NCBI RefSeq assembly: GCF_001666755.1 | Contig: NZ_LZJC01000110.1 | Location: forward strand, 1 to 32,529 | Length of the DNA stretch: 32,529 nt | DNA from: Mycobacterium sp. E1214 | GTDB taxonomy: Bacteria; Actinomycetota; Actinomycetes; Mycobacteriales; Mycobacteriaceae | Reading direction: 5' to 3' | In this document: piece after piece, positions 1-7,217 of the stretch | Position numbering within the stretch: the stretch's first letter is position 1 | How the letters are laid out: the number at the start of each line of letters is the position of its first letter | Program-made: the position numbers and the translations under genes | Notes under the pieces: model-generated | Seen by the model: the letters and a program-made list of their open reading frames with translations, nothing else | Database searches by the model: none | Told to the model about the DNA's origin: nothing

Positions 1-88
1 CTGCAAGTGCTGGGCCTGCGCGTCGTCGGACAGCGCCGCGTGCGCCGGGCCGCCGACGATCACCAGCTCGGCGTCGGCGACCGGGTGC
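1..88. other. Inverted (foldback-like) segment at the window edge
   Basis: Read on the minus strand, bases ~88 to 1 encode [17 protein letters not shown] followed by DAQAQHLQ. This is the peptide expected in a GT4 enzyme just upstream of DRVRLLGAV, which is encoded on the plus strand from about base 85. The two pieces of one protein therefore point in opposite directions. The pivot contains gtcggcgac (80-88), whose reverse complement gtcgccgac is the VAD codon triplet of the inverted piece. A 9-base inverted repeat in the intact gene could have primed a foldback. The simplest reading is a chimeric contig end; a genuine small inversion that breaks the gene is the alternative. The forward frame also gives passable residues ([11 protein letters not shown]), because GC-rich codons stay sensible when reverse-complemented in register, so this is not certain. 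Confidence 0.55.
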
Positions 89-489
89 GCTTGCTCGGCG
101 CGGTCACCCGTGACGAGATGCCCGCGCTGCTGCGATCCGCCGACGTCGTCGCCTGCACTCCGTGGTATGAGCCGTTCGGCATCGTGCCCCTGGAGGCGAT
201 GGCCTGCGGGGTCCCCGTGGTGGCCACCGCGGTGGGCGGCATCCGGGACACCGTCGTCGACGACGTGACGGGACGACTGGTGCCGCCCAAGAACCCCGAG
301 GCGCTCGGGGCCGCCCTCGCCGGGCTGCTCGCGGATCCGCAGCGGCGGCGCGCCTTTGGCGCCGCCGGCCGGGAACGGGCCCGCGCGCGCTACAGCTGGG
401 ATCGCGTGGCAGCCGACACCGAGCGCGTCTACGAGAAGGTGGCGCCGCTGCGTCGCGAGGTGAGCACTCCGAGCACTCGATCCGGGTGA
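1..489 (+). CDS. GT4-family glycosyltransferase, C-terminal part (5' end cut off and disturbed)
   Basis: This is the C-terminal nucleotide-sugar-binding half of a retaining GT-B (GT4) glycosyltransferase. The reading frame is open at the window edge and stops at 487-489. Visible family signatures are DRVRLLGAV, then ALLRSADVV, the E-x7-E donor-site motif in [14 protein letters not shown], and [11 protein letters not shown] followed by GRLVPP, all in the expected order. The closing helix ([14 protein letters not shown]) is typical of mycobacterial family members. The N-terminal acceptor domain lies outside the window. The first ~88 bases do not give the expected residues on this strand; the expected stretch is found on the opposite strand (see the separate entry), so true coding in this frame probably begins near base 80. 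The gene converges on the GT2 gene with a 9-base gap. Family is sure; the sugar and acceptor are unknown, and the association with the glycan island is by position. Confidence 0.8.
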   Translation: MQVLGLRVVGQRRVRRAADDHQLGVGDRVRLLGAVTRDEMPALLRSADVVACTPWYEPFGIVPLEAMACGVPVVATAVGGIRDTVVDDVTGRLVPPKNPEALGAALAGLLADPQRRRAFGAAGRERARARYSWDRVAADTERVYEKVAPLRREVSTPSTRSG

Positions 490-498
490 TTGTGTGGC

Positions 499-1377
499 TC
501 AGGCATTTTCGAGCATGCGCACCGAGCGCTCCACCTCGTCGGGCAGCCGCCGGCGTTCGCGCAGCGCGGCGGGCAACGCCGCCGCCGCCTCCAACAGCGC
601 CCTGCCGTACGCGGCGTCGCGAACGGCGGCCCGCGCCAGGGTCACCGTCGCGCGGGCGCAGCGATCGACGGGCCGGCGCAGGTACGCACTGAGCGCGTCG
701 TTGCGCAGCACGCGGGCGTGCTGCGCCCGGCTGGGCGAGCGGACCGTCGAGGGCTGGTGGTGGGCGACGAGCGCGTCGCAGAAGCACAGGTCCCAGCCGG
801 CGGCCGCCAAATCCCAGGCGAGCAAGCCCTCTTCGCCGCGGAAGTGCAGGATCGGGCTGAAGCCGCCGACTGCCTCGAACGCCGATTTACGCACCAGCGC
901 CGCGCACGCTTGGAACCCCAGCACCGACGGTCCGGGCAACGCGGGATCGTGGCCGAGCGGGCTGTTGGCGAGGGCCGCGACGAACGGGTCGACGCGGCCG
1001 CCCGGCCACATCACCGTGCGCGCGGCCAGGACGGCCACGGACGGATGCTTGTCGAACAGCTCCTCGGCCAACGCGACGGCCCCGGGTTCCCACCACGAAT
1101 CGTCGTCGCAGAAAGCGACATACGGGGTGCCGGCCCGCGCCACCCCGATGTTGCGCGCCACCGCCCCCTCGTTGCGGTCCAGCGCCACGACCACCACACG
1201 CCCGGCGGCGGCCGCGGCCACGCGTTGGGCCGCCGCGACGGAGTCGTCACGAGATGCGTTGTCCACCACGATAACCGGACTGTCGGTGGTATCGAGCAGC
1301 CGGCGCAGCACGCCGCAAAGCTCGTCGGAACGGTCACGGGTGGCGATGACGAAGGAGGTGCGGGACGTGGTCGCCAT
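499..1377 (-). CDS. GT2-family glycosyltransferase
   Basis: This is a GT-A fold inverting glycosyltransferase of 292 residues. The N-terminus has the family's first strand and loop (SFVIATRDR), VIVVDNASRDDS follows, and the metal/nucleotide-binding acidic cluster is CDDDSWW near residue 90. GFQACAALVRKSAFEAVGGF and the GEEGLLAWDLAAAGW region match the acceptor-side ED-type segment. No membrane segments are evident, so it is probably cytoplasmic, acting on a lipid-linked or protein acceptor at the membrane. It starts at ATG (1377-1375 on the minus strand) and is divergent from the large glycan operon, 73 bases from that operon's first start codon. Shared intergenic control is plausible. The transferred sugar cannot be read from sequence. 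Confidence 0.85.
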   Translation of the reverse strand: MATTSRTSFVIATRDRSDELCGVLRRLLDTTDSPVIVVDNASRDDSVAAAQRVAAAAAGRVVVVALDRNEGAVARNIGVARAGTPYVAFCDDDSWWEPGAVALAEELFDKHPSVAVLAARTVMWPGGRVDPFVAALANSPLGHDPALPGPSVLGFQACAALVRKSAFEAVGGFSPILHFRGEEGLLAWDLAAAGWDLCFCDALVAHHQPSTVRSPSRAQHARVLRNDALSAYLRRPVDRCARATVTLARAAVRDAAYGRALLEAAAALPAALRERRRLPDEVERSVRMLENA

Positions 1378-1450
1378 GACAGGTGCAGCTACCCCAAACC
1401 CGCGCGCTGAAACGACGTTTCACCCCCGAACTGGCGGGTACCAATTCCCG

Positions 1451-2461
1451 GTGCGAGCTCTGTCCCGTGTTCTGGTGGCCGGCGGCGCCGGCTTCCTGGG
1501 CGCCCATCTGTGCGAACGGCTGCTCGGCGAAGGCGTGGAAGTTGTGAGCGTGGACGACCTGTCCACCAGCCTGCCGGGAGCGATCGACCGCTTGGCGGGG
1601 CGCCCCGGCTTCCGGTTCGTGCGCCACGACATCTGCGACCCCACCGTGGTCGACAAGGTCGGCACCGCGTTCGACACCGTGTTCCACCTCGCCTCGCCGG
1701 CGTCGCCTGTCGACTACCAGCGGCGGCCCATCGAGACGCTGCGCGCCGGGTCGGCCGGTACGGCGACCGCGCTCGACATCGCCGAGAGCGCCGGCGCCCG
1801 CTTCGTGATGACCTCCACCAGCGAGGTCTACGGCGATCCCGAGATCCATCCCCAGGTCGAAACGTATTGGGGCAACGTCAATCCGGTGGGGCCGCGCAGC
1901 GTCTACGACGAGGCCAAGCGGTACGCGGAGGCGTTGGCGTTCGCGTATCACCGGCTCGGGCGTGTCGACATCGGTGTCGCCCGCGTCTTCAACACCTACG
2001 GGCCGGGCATGCGCGCCGACGACGGCCGCATGGTCCCGACGTTCTGCCGCCAGGCGCTGCGCGGCGAGCCGCTCACCGTGGCCGGCACCGGGCTGCAGAC
2101 CCGGTCGCTGTGCTTCGCCGACGACACCGTGGCCGGCCTGCTGGCGTTGGCGCGCAGCGATTTCAGCGGCCCGGTCAACATCGGCAACCCCACGGAGTTG
2201 ACCGTGCTCGCGGCCGCCGAGATGATCCGCGACCTCGCCGGCAGCGCGTCCATCATCGAGTTCACCCCGCCGGCCGAGGACGACCCGCAGCGCCGCTGCC
2301 CCGACATCTCGCTGGCCCGCGAGCGGCTGGGCTGGGAGCCGCGCGTGGACTACCGCGATGGCTTGCGCACCACCCTGGCGTGGTTCCGCGAGGGGGCCGA
2401 CGAACCGTATCAGGACCTGGTGTCGGGCCTGGTCTCCAACACCGATCAACCTGCGCCATAG
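1451..2461 (+). CDS. Extended SDR, UDP-glucuronate decarboxylase (UDP-xylose synthase)-like
   Basis: This is an NAD-dependent extended short-chain dehydrogenase of 336 residues. It has the glycine-rich VAGGAGFLGAHLCERL at its N-terminus, HLASPASPVDYQ, the TSTSEVYGDP segment, YWGNVNPVGPRS, the catalytic YDEAK (YxxxK), RVFNTYGPGM and EDDPQRRCPDI. The run HLASPASPV ... STSEVYGDP ... YWGNVNPxGPRS is characteristic of UDP-glucuronate decarboxylases rather than 4-epimerases, so the likely reaction is UDP-glucuronate to UDP-xylose plus CO2. This fits the UDP-glucose dehydrogenase at the other end of the operon. The GTG at 1451 puts the nucleotide-binding strand at the N-terminus; no convincing Shine-Dalgarno precedes it, and an in-frame ATG at 1376 would add 25 unlikely residues. 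First gene of the operon, followed 10 bases later by the carbamoyltransferase. A different sugar epimerase/decarboxylase remains possible. Confidence 0.85.
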   Translation: MRALSRVLVAGGAGFLGAHLCERLLGEGVEVVSVDDLSTSLPGAIDRLAGRPGFRFVRHDICDPTVVDKVGTAFDTVFHLASPASPVDYQRRPIETLRAGSAGTATALDIAESAGARFVMTSTSEVYGDPEIHPQVETYWGNVNPVGPRSVYDEAKRYAEALAFAYHRLGRVDIGVARVFNTYGPGMRADDGRMVPTFCRQALRGEPLTVAGTGLQTRSLCFADDTVAGLLALARSDFSGPVNIGNPTELTVLAAAEMIRDLAGSASIIEFTPPAEDDPQRRCPDISLARERLGWEPRVDYRDGLRTTLAWFREGADEPYQDLVSGLVSNTDQPAP

Positions 2462-2471
2462 GGGGTATAGG

Positions 2472-4127
2472 GTGCGAATACTGGGTGTCAATGCGGTGTT
2501 TCACGACTCCGCCGCCGCGCTGGTGGTGGACGGCCAGGTGGTGGCCGCGGCCGAGGAGGAACGGTTCTCGCGCCGCAAGCACGGCAAGCAGGCCGTCCCC
2601 TTCTCCACCTGGGAGCTGCCCGTCGCCGCCATCCGGTGGTGCCTCGACGAGGCCGGGCTGACCGCCACTGACATCGACGCCATCGGGTACTCCTACGACC
2701 CGGCCCTCATGCACGAGGAGCCGCTCGACCCGGCCGGGCTCGACCAGGACTGGGAGTACCTGCGCACCCTCTACGCCGAGCGGGCGCCGCGGTTCCTGCA
2801 GACGGCGCTTCCCGGGCTCAATCCCGCTGTGGTGCAGCATGTCCGGCATCACGTCGCCCACGCGGCCTCGACGTCGCTGGCGTCACCGCACCCCGACAGC
2901 GCGGTGTTGGTGGTCGACGGGCGCGGCGAACGCGCCTCCATGCTGGCCGGCGTGTACCGCGACCAGAAGCTCGACGTGCTGGCCACCCAGCAGTTGCCGC
3001 ATTCGCTGGGGCTGCTCTACGAAAGCCTCACCGAGCACCTGGGATTCGCGCGCTCCAGCGACGAATACAAGGTGATGGCCATGGGTTCCTACGGCGAGCC
3101 GCGGTTCGCCGACGCCTTGCGCGAACGGGTGTACGCCTGCGGCGACGGCGGATTCCGCACCGAACCCATCGACTGGGAGGAGCTGGCGCCGCGCCGGCCC
3201 GCGCACACCGAAACGCTGGACCCGGTCCACGCCGACCTCGCGTGCAGCGTGCAGCGGGTGCTCGAGGACGTGCTGTTGGACTTGGTGGGCTGGTTGCGCG
3301 AGCGCACCGACGGCGACGCCCTGTGCCTGGCCGGCGGGGTCGCGCTGAATTGCGTGGCCAACACCCGCATCCACGCCGAGGGCGGCTTCGACCGCGTGTG
3401 GGTGCAGCCGGCCGCGGGTGACTCCGGGACGGCGCTGGGCGCGGCGCTGAGCCTGGCGGCCTCCTTCGGCGAGCCGATCGCCCCGATGCCCGGCGCGCGA
3501 CTCGGCCGCGGCTGGTCCGACGACCAGATCCAGGCCACCCTCGACGACGCGGCGATCGTCTACGAGCGCCCGGCCGACCTGGCCGTCGCGGTCGGCGACG
3601 CGCTGGCCGACAACCAGCTGATCGGCTGGTTCCAGGGCCGGTCCGAGTTCGGGCCGCGGGCCCTCGGCGGCCGGTCGCTGCTGGCCGACCCGCGGCGCGC
3701 CGCCAACCTGGAGCGCCTCAACGCGGTCAAGGGCCGCGAGCAGTTCCGCCCCGTCGCGCCCATGGTGCTGGCCGAGCGCGCGGCCGAGATTTTCTCCCGC
3801 GGGCCGCTGCCCAGCCCGTACATGCTGTTCGTCCACGACGTCGCCCCGGCGTGGCGGGACCGCATCCCCGCGGTCACTCACGTCGACGGCACGGCCAGGA
3901 TCCAGACCGTCGACGCGGCCGTCGACCCGCGGCTGCACGCGACGATCAGCCGGTTCGCCGACCGCACCAGGGTCCCGGTAGTGGTCAACACCAGCTTCAA
4001 CACCGCCGGCCGGCCCATGGTCGACAGCCCGCATGACGCGCTCGAGGTGTTCGGCAGCTCACCCATCGACGTGTTGGCGATCGGCCCGTTCCTGGTCCGT
4101 CGGCGGGCCGCCGGGGGGCGCGGATGA
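2472..4127 (+). CDS. NodU/CmcH-family O-carbamoyltransferase
   Basis: The 551-residue protein is a full-length NodU/CmcH-type carbamoyltransferase, which uses carbamoyl phosphate and ATP to form a carbamoyl-adenylate and then carbamoylates a hydroxyl group. The N-terminal Kae1-like domain begins RILGVNAVFHDSAAALV, with EEERFSRRKH near residue 30, the metal-site HxxxH in RHHVAHAAS (H126, H130) and VLVVDGRGE. The C-terminal carbamoyl-phosphate domain has FQGRSEFGPRALGGRSLL (from about residue 387), FRPVAPMVL and VNTSFNTAGRPMV. The GTG start at 2472 is preceded by a purine-rich taggggg about 6 bases upstream. Its stop overlaps the next start (ATGA at 4124-4127). Family knowledge places such enzymes in Nod-factor, antibiotic and polysaccharide tailoring. 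Here the likely acceptor is a sugar hydroxyl of the island's glycan or a heptose intermediate, which is inference. Confidence 0.9.
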   Translation: MRILGVNAVFHDSAAALVVDGQVVAAAEEERFSRRKHGKQAVPFSTWELPVAAIRWCLDEAGLTATDIDAIGYSYDPALMHEEPLDPAGLDQDWEYLRTLYAERAPRFLQTALPGLNPAVVQHVRHHVAHAASTSLASPHPDSAVLVVDGRGERASMLAGVYRDQKLDVLATQQLPHSLGLLYESLTEHLGFARSSDEYKVMAMGSYGEPRFADALRERVYACGDGGFRTEPIDWEELAPRRPAHTETLDPVHADLACSVQRVLEDVLLDLVGWLRERTDGDALCLAGGVALNCVANTRIHAEGGFDRVWVQPAAGDSGTALGAALSLAASFGEPIAPMPGARLGRGWSDDQIQATLDDAAIVYERPADLAVAVGDALADNQLIGWFQGRSEFGPRALGGRSLLADPRRAANLERLNAVKGREQFRPVAPMVLAERAAEIFSRGPLPSPYMLFVHDVAPAWRDRIPAVTHVDGTARIQTVDAAVDPRLHATISRFADRTRVPVVVNTSFNTAGRPMVDSPHDALEVFGSSPIDVLAIGPFLVRRRAAGGRG

Positions 4128-5617
4128 CACCCGAGTACGCCATCGTCGTGCCAACCGTCGGCCGGGAGTCGTTGCAGGCCCTGCTGACGGCGCTGGACCG
4201 CGGCTCCGGCGCCGCACCCGCCGAGGTGGTCGTCGTCGACGACCGGCCGCGGCCCGCCCCCGACCTGGTGGTGCGCAGCGGCCTGCCGGTGCGGGTGCTG
4301 CGCAGCGGCGGGCGGGGACCCGCCGCCGCGCGCAACGTGGGCTGGCGCGCCACCGCCGCGCGCTGGGTGTGCTTCCTCGACGACGACGTGCTCCCCGACC
4401 CGGAGGGGGGCGCGGCGCTGACGCTGGACCTCAAGGCCGCCGACGCCGCCGACGCGGTCGGCTCCCAGGCGACGCTCGACGTGCCGACGCGGCCGTCGCG
4501 GCGTCCGACCGACGACGAGCGCCGCACGCTGCGGCTGTCGACGGCGCAGTGGATCACCGCGGACATGGCGTACCGGCGCGACGCCCTGGTCGCGGTCGGC
4601 GGTTTCGACGAACGGTTCCCGCGCGCCTATCGCGAGGACTCGGACCTGGCGGTCCGCATCGTCGCGGCCGGCGGCGCGATCCTGCGCGGCGAACGGCGCT
4701 CCACGCATCCCGTCGCTCCCGCGACGTGGTGGTCGAGTGTGCGCGCGCAGGTCGGCAACCGCGACAACGCCCTGCTGCGCCGCAAGTACGGGCGCGCCTG
4801 GCGCGACAAGATCGGCGAGGGCAAGGGGCGGCTGCCCGCCCATTCGGCCACCACACTGGCGGGCGCCGTGGCGCTGCTCGCCGCCGGGCTGCGCCGCACC
4901 GCGGTGGCCCGCGCCGCCGCCGGGCTGTGGCTGCTGTGCACCGCGGAGTTCACGGTGCGCCGCTGGCTCGACGGACCGCGCACCGCGGTCGAGGCGCTTC
5001 GCCTTGCGGTCACCAGCGCGCTGATCCCGCCGGTCGCCGTCGCGCACCGGCTGGTCGGCGAGTGGACGTTTCGCGGGGCGCGTCGCGATCCGCCGCTGGC
5101 GGTGCTGCTCGACCGCGACGACACCCTGATCGTCGACGGGCCCTACCTCAACGACCCCGACGGGGTCCGGCCCGTCCCCGGCGCCGGGCGCGCGCTGGCC
5201 CGGCTGCGCGGGCGCGGCCTGCTGCTCGGCGTCGTGACCAACCAGTCCGGCGTCGCGCGGGGCCTGATCAGCCCCGCCCAGCTCGCGGCCGTCAACGCCC
5301 GGGTGGACGAGGTGCTCGGCCCCTTCGGCGCGTGGCAGGTCTGCGTGCACGGCGAGGCGGACGGCTGCGAATGCCGCAAGCCGCGACCCGGCATGGTCCT
5401 GGCCGCCGCGGCCGCGCTCGGGGTGCCGCCGCAGCGGTGCGTGATGATCGGCGACACCGGCGGCGACGTGCAGGCCGCGCTGGCCGCGCACGCGCGGGCG
5501 GTGCTGGTGCCGACCAGCCGCACCTTGCCCGCCGAGGTCGAGCACGCGCGCGCCCACGCGCGGGTGGCCGAAACCCTCGACGAGGCCGTGTCCGTGGTGC
5601 TGCGGGAGTGCCGGTGA
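4124..5617 (+). CDS. GT2 glycosyltransferase fused to GmhB-type heptose-bisphosphate phosphatase
   Basis: This is a 497-residue two-domain protein. Residues 1 to ~230 are a GT-A glycosyltransferase: YAIVVPTVGRESL, VVVVDDRP, the acidic FLDDDV, VGGFDERFPRAYREDSDLAVR. Hydrophobic stretches follow at ~245-285 and ~290-310, possible membrane contacts. Residues ~327-497 are a HAD phosphatase: LLDRDDTLIVDG (nucleophile D330, acid/base D332), VVTNQSGVARG, then C407-x-H409-x5-C415-x-C417 (CVHGEADGCECRKPRPG), the zinc-binding loop that marks D-glycero-D-manno-heptose 1,7-bisphosphate phosphatase (GmhB), and MIGDTGGDV. It would supply the missing step between the HldE kinase and adenylyltransferase. The GmhB loop normally reads DRDGT; here it is DRDDT. 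ATGA overlap upstream and GTGA overlap downstream show strong translational coupling. The glycosyl donor is unknown. Confidence 0.87.
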   Translation: MTPEYAIVVPTVGRESLQALLTALDRGSGAAPAEVVVVDDRPRPAPDLVVRSGLPVRVLRSGGRGPAAARNVGWRATAARWVCFLDDDVLPDPEGGAALTLDLKAADAADAVGSQATLDVPTRPSRRPTDDERRTLRLSTAQWITADMAYRRDALVAVGGFDERFPRAYREDSDLAVRIVAAGGAILRGERRSTHPVAPATWWSSVRAQVGNRDNALLRRKYGRAWRDKIGEGKGRLPAHSATTLAGAVALLAAGLRRTAVARAAAGLWLLCTAEFTVRRWLDGPRTAVEALRLAVTSALIPPVAVAHRLVGEWTFRGARRDPPLAVLLDRDDTLIVDGPYLNDPDGVRPVPGAGRALARLRGRGLLLGVVTNQSGVARGLISPAQLAAVNARVDEVLGPFGAWQVCVHGEADGCECRKPRPGMVLAAAAALGVPPQRCVMIGDTGGDVQAALAAHARAVLVPTSRTLPAEVEHARAHARVAETLDEAVSVVLRECR

Positions 5618-6651
5618 GCGCGGGCACCGCCGTCGTGGCCCGCCTCGACAGCGCGGGGGACGTGCTGATCACCGGCCCCGCGGTGCGCGCCGTCGCGGCG
5701 CATCACGAGCGGTTGACCATGCTCGTCGGACCGCGCGGCCGCGACGCCGCCGAGCTGCTGGTCGGGGTCGACGAGATCATCGAATGGCAGGCGCCCTGGG
5801 TGGATTTCGACTCCCCCGAGCTGACCGCCGCCCACGCCGACGCGCTCATCAAGCAGCTCCGCGACCTCGCGCCCGACCGGGTGTTCATCTTCACCTCCTT
5901 CCACCAGTCCCCGCTGCCGCTGGCGCTGCTGTGCCGCATGGCGGGGGTGCCGTGGGTGGGCGCGATCAGCGTCGACTACCCCGGCACGCTGCTGGACCTG
6001 CGGCACCAGGTGCCCGACGGCATCCCCGAGCCGCAGCGGGCCCTGTCGCTGGCCCGGGCCGCCGGATGCCCGCTCCCCGCGCGCGACGACGGGGGCCTGA
6101 GGATCCGCGACCTCGCGCCGCTGCCCGAACGGCTGGTGCGGACGATCGGGCCGCAGCCGTTCGTGGTCTTCCACCCCGGCGCGGCCGTCCCGGCCCGGCG
6201 CCCCAGCGAGCAGCGCAGCGCGGCCATGGTGGGGGCGCTCGCGGCCGCGGGTTATCGGGTCGTGGTGACCGGCGGCCCCGACGAGGCGCCGCTGACCGCG
6301 GCGGTGGCGGCCAACCACAGCGCCGACCGGGTCGTCGACCTCGGCGGCCAGACCAGCTTCGCCGAGCTGGCGGCCGTATTCGGCGCGGCCCGCGTCATCG
6401 TGGTCCCGAACACCGGGCCGGCGCACCTGGCCGCCGCGGTGGGCGCGCCCGTCGTCTCCTTGTTCGCGCCGGTGGTGCCGCTGAACCAGTGGCGCCCGTA
6501 CGGCCGCCGGGTGACCGTCCTGGGCGATCAGCAGGCGGCGTGCCGCGACTCCCGCGCCCGCGTCTGCCCGGTCGCCGGTCACCCCTGCCTCGACCACATC
6601 ACCGACGCGGAGCTGGTGGCCGCCGTCCGGCGGGAAGGAGGAGAACCATGA
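5614..6651 (+). CDS. GT9-family (heptosyltransferase-like) glycosyltransferase A
   Basis: The 345-residue GT-B protein belongs to GT9, the ADP-heptose:LPS heptosyltransferase family. The N-terminus (AVVARLDSAGDVLITGPAVRAV) carries the family's R-x-D/G-D-x-L start. FVVFHPGAAVPARRPS and VVVTGGPDE form the donor-binding half, and VVPNTGPAHLAAAVGAPVVSLF is the diagnostic C-terminal motif. It ends in a cysteine-rich tail (ACRDSRARVCPVAGHPCLDH) often seen in this family. The GTG at 5614 overlaps the previous stop (GTGA) and has gggag a few bases upstream. With GmhA, GmhB and HldE in the same operon, ADP-heptose is the natural donor. There is no LPS acceptor in mycobacteria, so the acceptor must be another lipid or glycan. 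A non-heptose donor is possible, because GT9 also includes other transferases. Confidence 0.87.
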   Translation: MSAGTAVVARLDSAGDVLITGPAVRAVAAHHERLTMLVGPRGRDAAELLVGVDEIIEWQAPWVDFDSPELTAAHADALIKQLRDLAPDRVFIFTSFHQSPLPLALLCRMAGVPWVGAISVDYPGTLLDLRHQVPDGIPEPQRALSLARAAGCPLPARDDGGLRIRDLAPLPERLVRTIGPQPFVVFHPGAAVPARRPSEQRSAAMVGALAAAGYRVVVTGGPDEAPLTAAVAANHSADRVVDLGGQTSFAELAAVFGAARVIVVPNTGPAHLAAAVGAPVVSLFAPVVPLNQWRPYGRRVTVLGDQQAACRDSRARVCPVAGHPCLDHITDAELVAAVRREGGEP

Positions 6652-7217
6652 TCGAGTCACACTTCGCCGCGCTGCGCGACGCGGCCGACCGCACCAGCGG
6701 CGAGGCTCCGCGGCTGCGCGCGTGGGGTCGCCTGTTGGCCGGGGTGCTGACCGGCGGCGGCCGGCTCCTGGCGTGCGGCAACGGCGGCAGCGCCGCCGAG
6801 GCCCAGCACCTCACCGCCGAACTCGTCGGCCGCTTCCGCGAGGAACGAATCCCCATGTCCGCCATCGCCTTACATGCTGACACCTCGGCGTTGACCGCGA
6901 TCGCCAACGACTACGGCGACGACGAGATGTTCGCCCGCGGCGTGCGCGCGCACGGCCGCGCCGGGGACGTGCTGGTCGCGCTGTCCACCAGCGGCGCCAG
7001 CCGCAACGTGATCGGCGCGGTCAAGGCCGCGCACGAGGTGGGCATGGTGACGTGGGCGCTCACCGGCCGGGCCCCCAACGAGTTGGAGGGCATCTGCCAC
7101 GACGCGATCTGCGTCGACGCCGCCAGCACGGCCACCGTGCAGGAGATCCACCTGATGCTGCTGCACGGGCTGTGCCTGGCCCTCGACGACGTGATTCTGC
7201 GACGGAGCGCCTCATGA
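6648..7217 (+). CDS. gmhA: Sedoheptulose 7-phosphate isomerase GmhA
   Basis: GmhA converts sedoheptulose 7-phosphate into D-glycero-D-manno-heptose 7-phosphate, the first committed step of nucleotide-heptose synthesis, in the cytoplasm. The protein is 189 residues, close to the E. coli enzyme. The single SIS domain shows the near-invariant CGNGGSAAEAQHLTAELVGRF, the phosphate-binding LSTSGASRNV, and the C-terminal QEIHLMLLHGLC with the conserved histidines. The ATG at 6648 is preceded by a strong aaggagg and overlaps the previous stop (ATGA). The downstream hldE also overlaps by ATGA. M. tuberculosis has a gmhA in a separate GDP-heptose cluster (Rv0112-Rv0115); here the partner is HldE, so the route leads to ADP-heptose. 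Confidence 0.94.
   Translation: MIESHFAALRDAADRTSGEAPRLRAWGRLLAGVLTGGGRLLACGNGGSAAEAQHLTAELVGRFREERIPMSAIALHADTSALTAIANDYGDDEMFARGVRAHGRAGDVLVALSTSGASRNVIGAVKAAHEVGMVTWALTGRAPNELEGICHDAICVDAASTATVQEIHLMLLHGLCLALDDVILRRSAS

Noticed and set aside
494..1450. Possible N-terminal extension of the UDP-glucuronate decarboxylase-like gene
   Set aside because: The extension overlaps the opposite-strand GT2 gene and has serine/arginine-rich sequence of shadow type; the cofactor motif fits a start at 1451.
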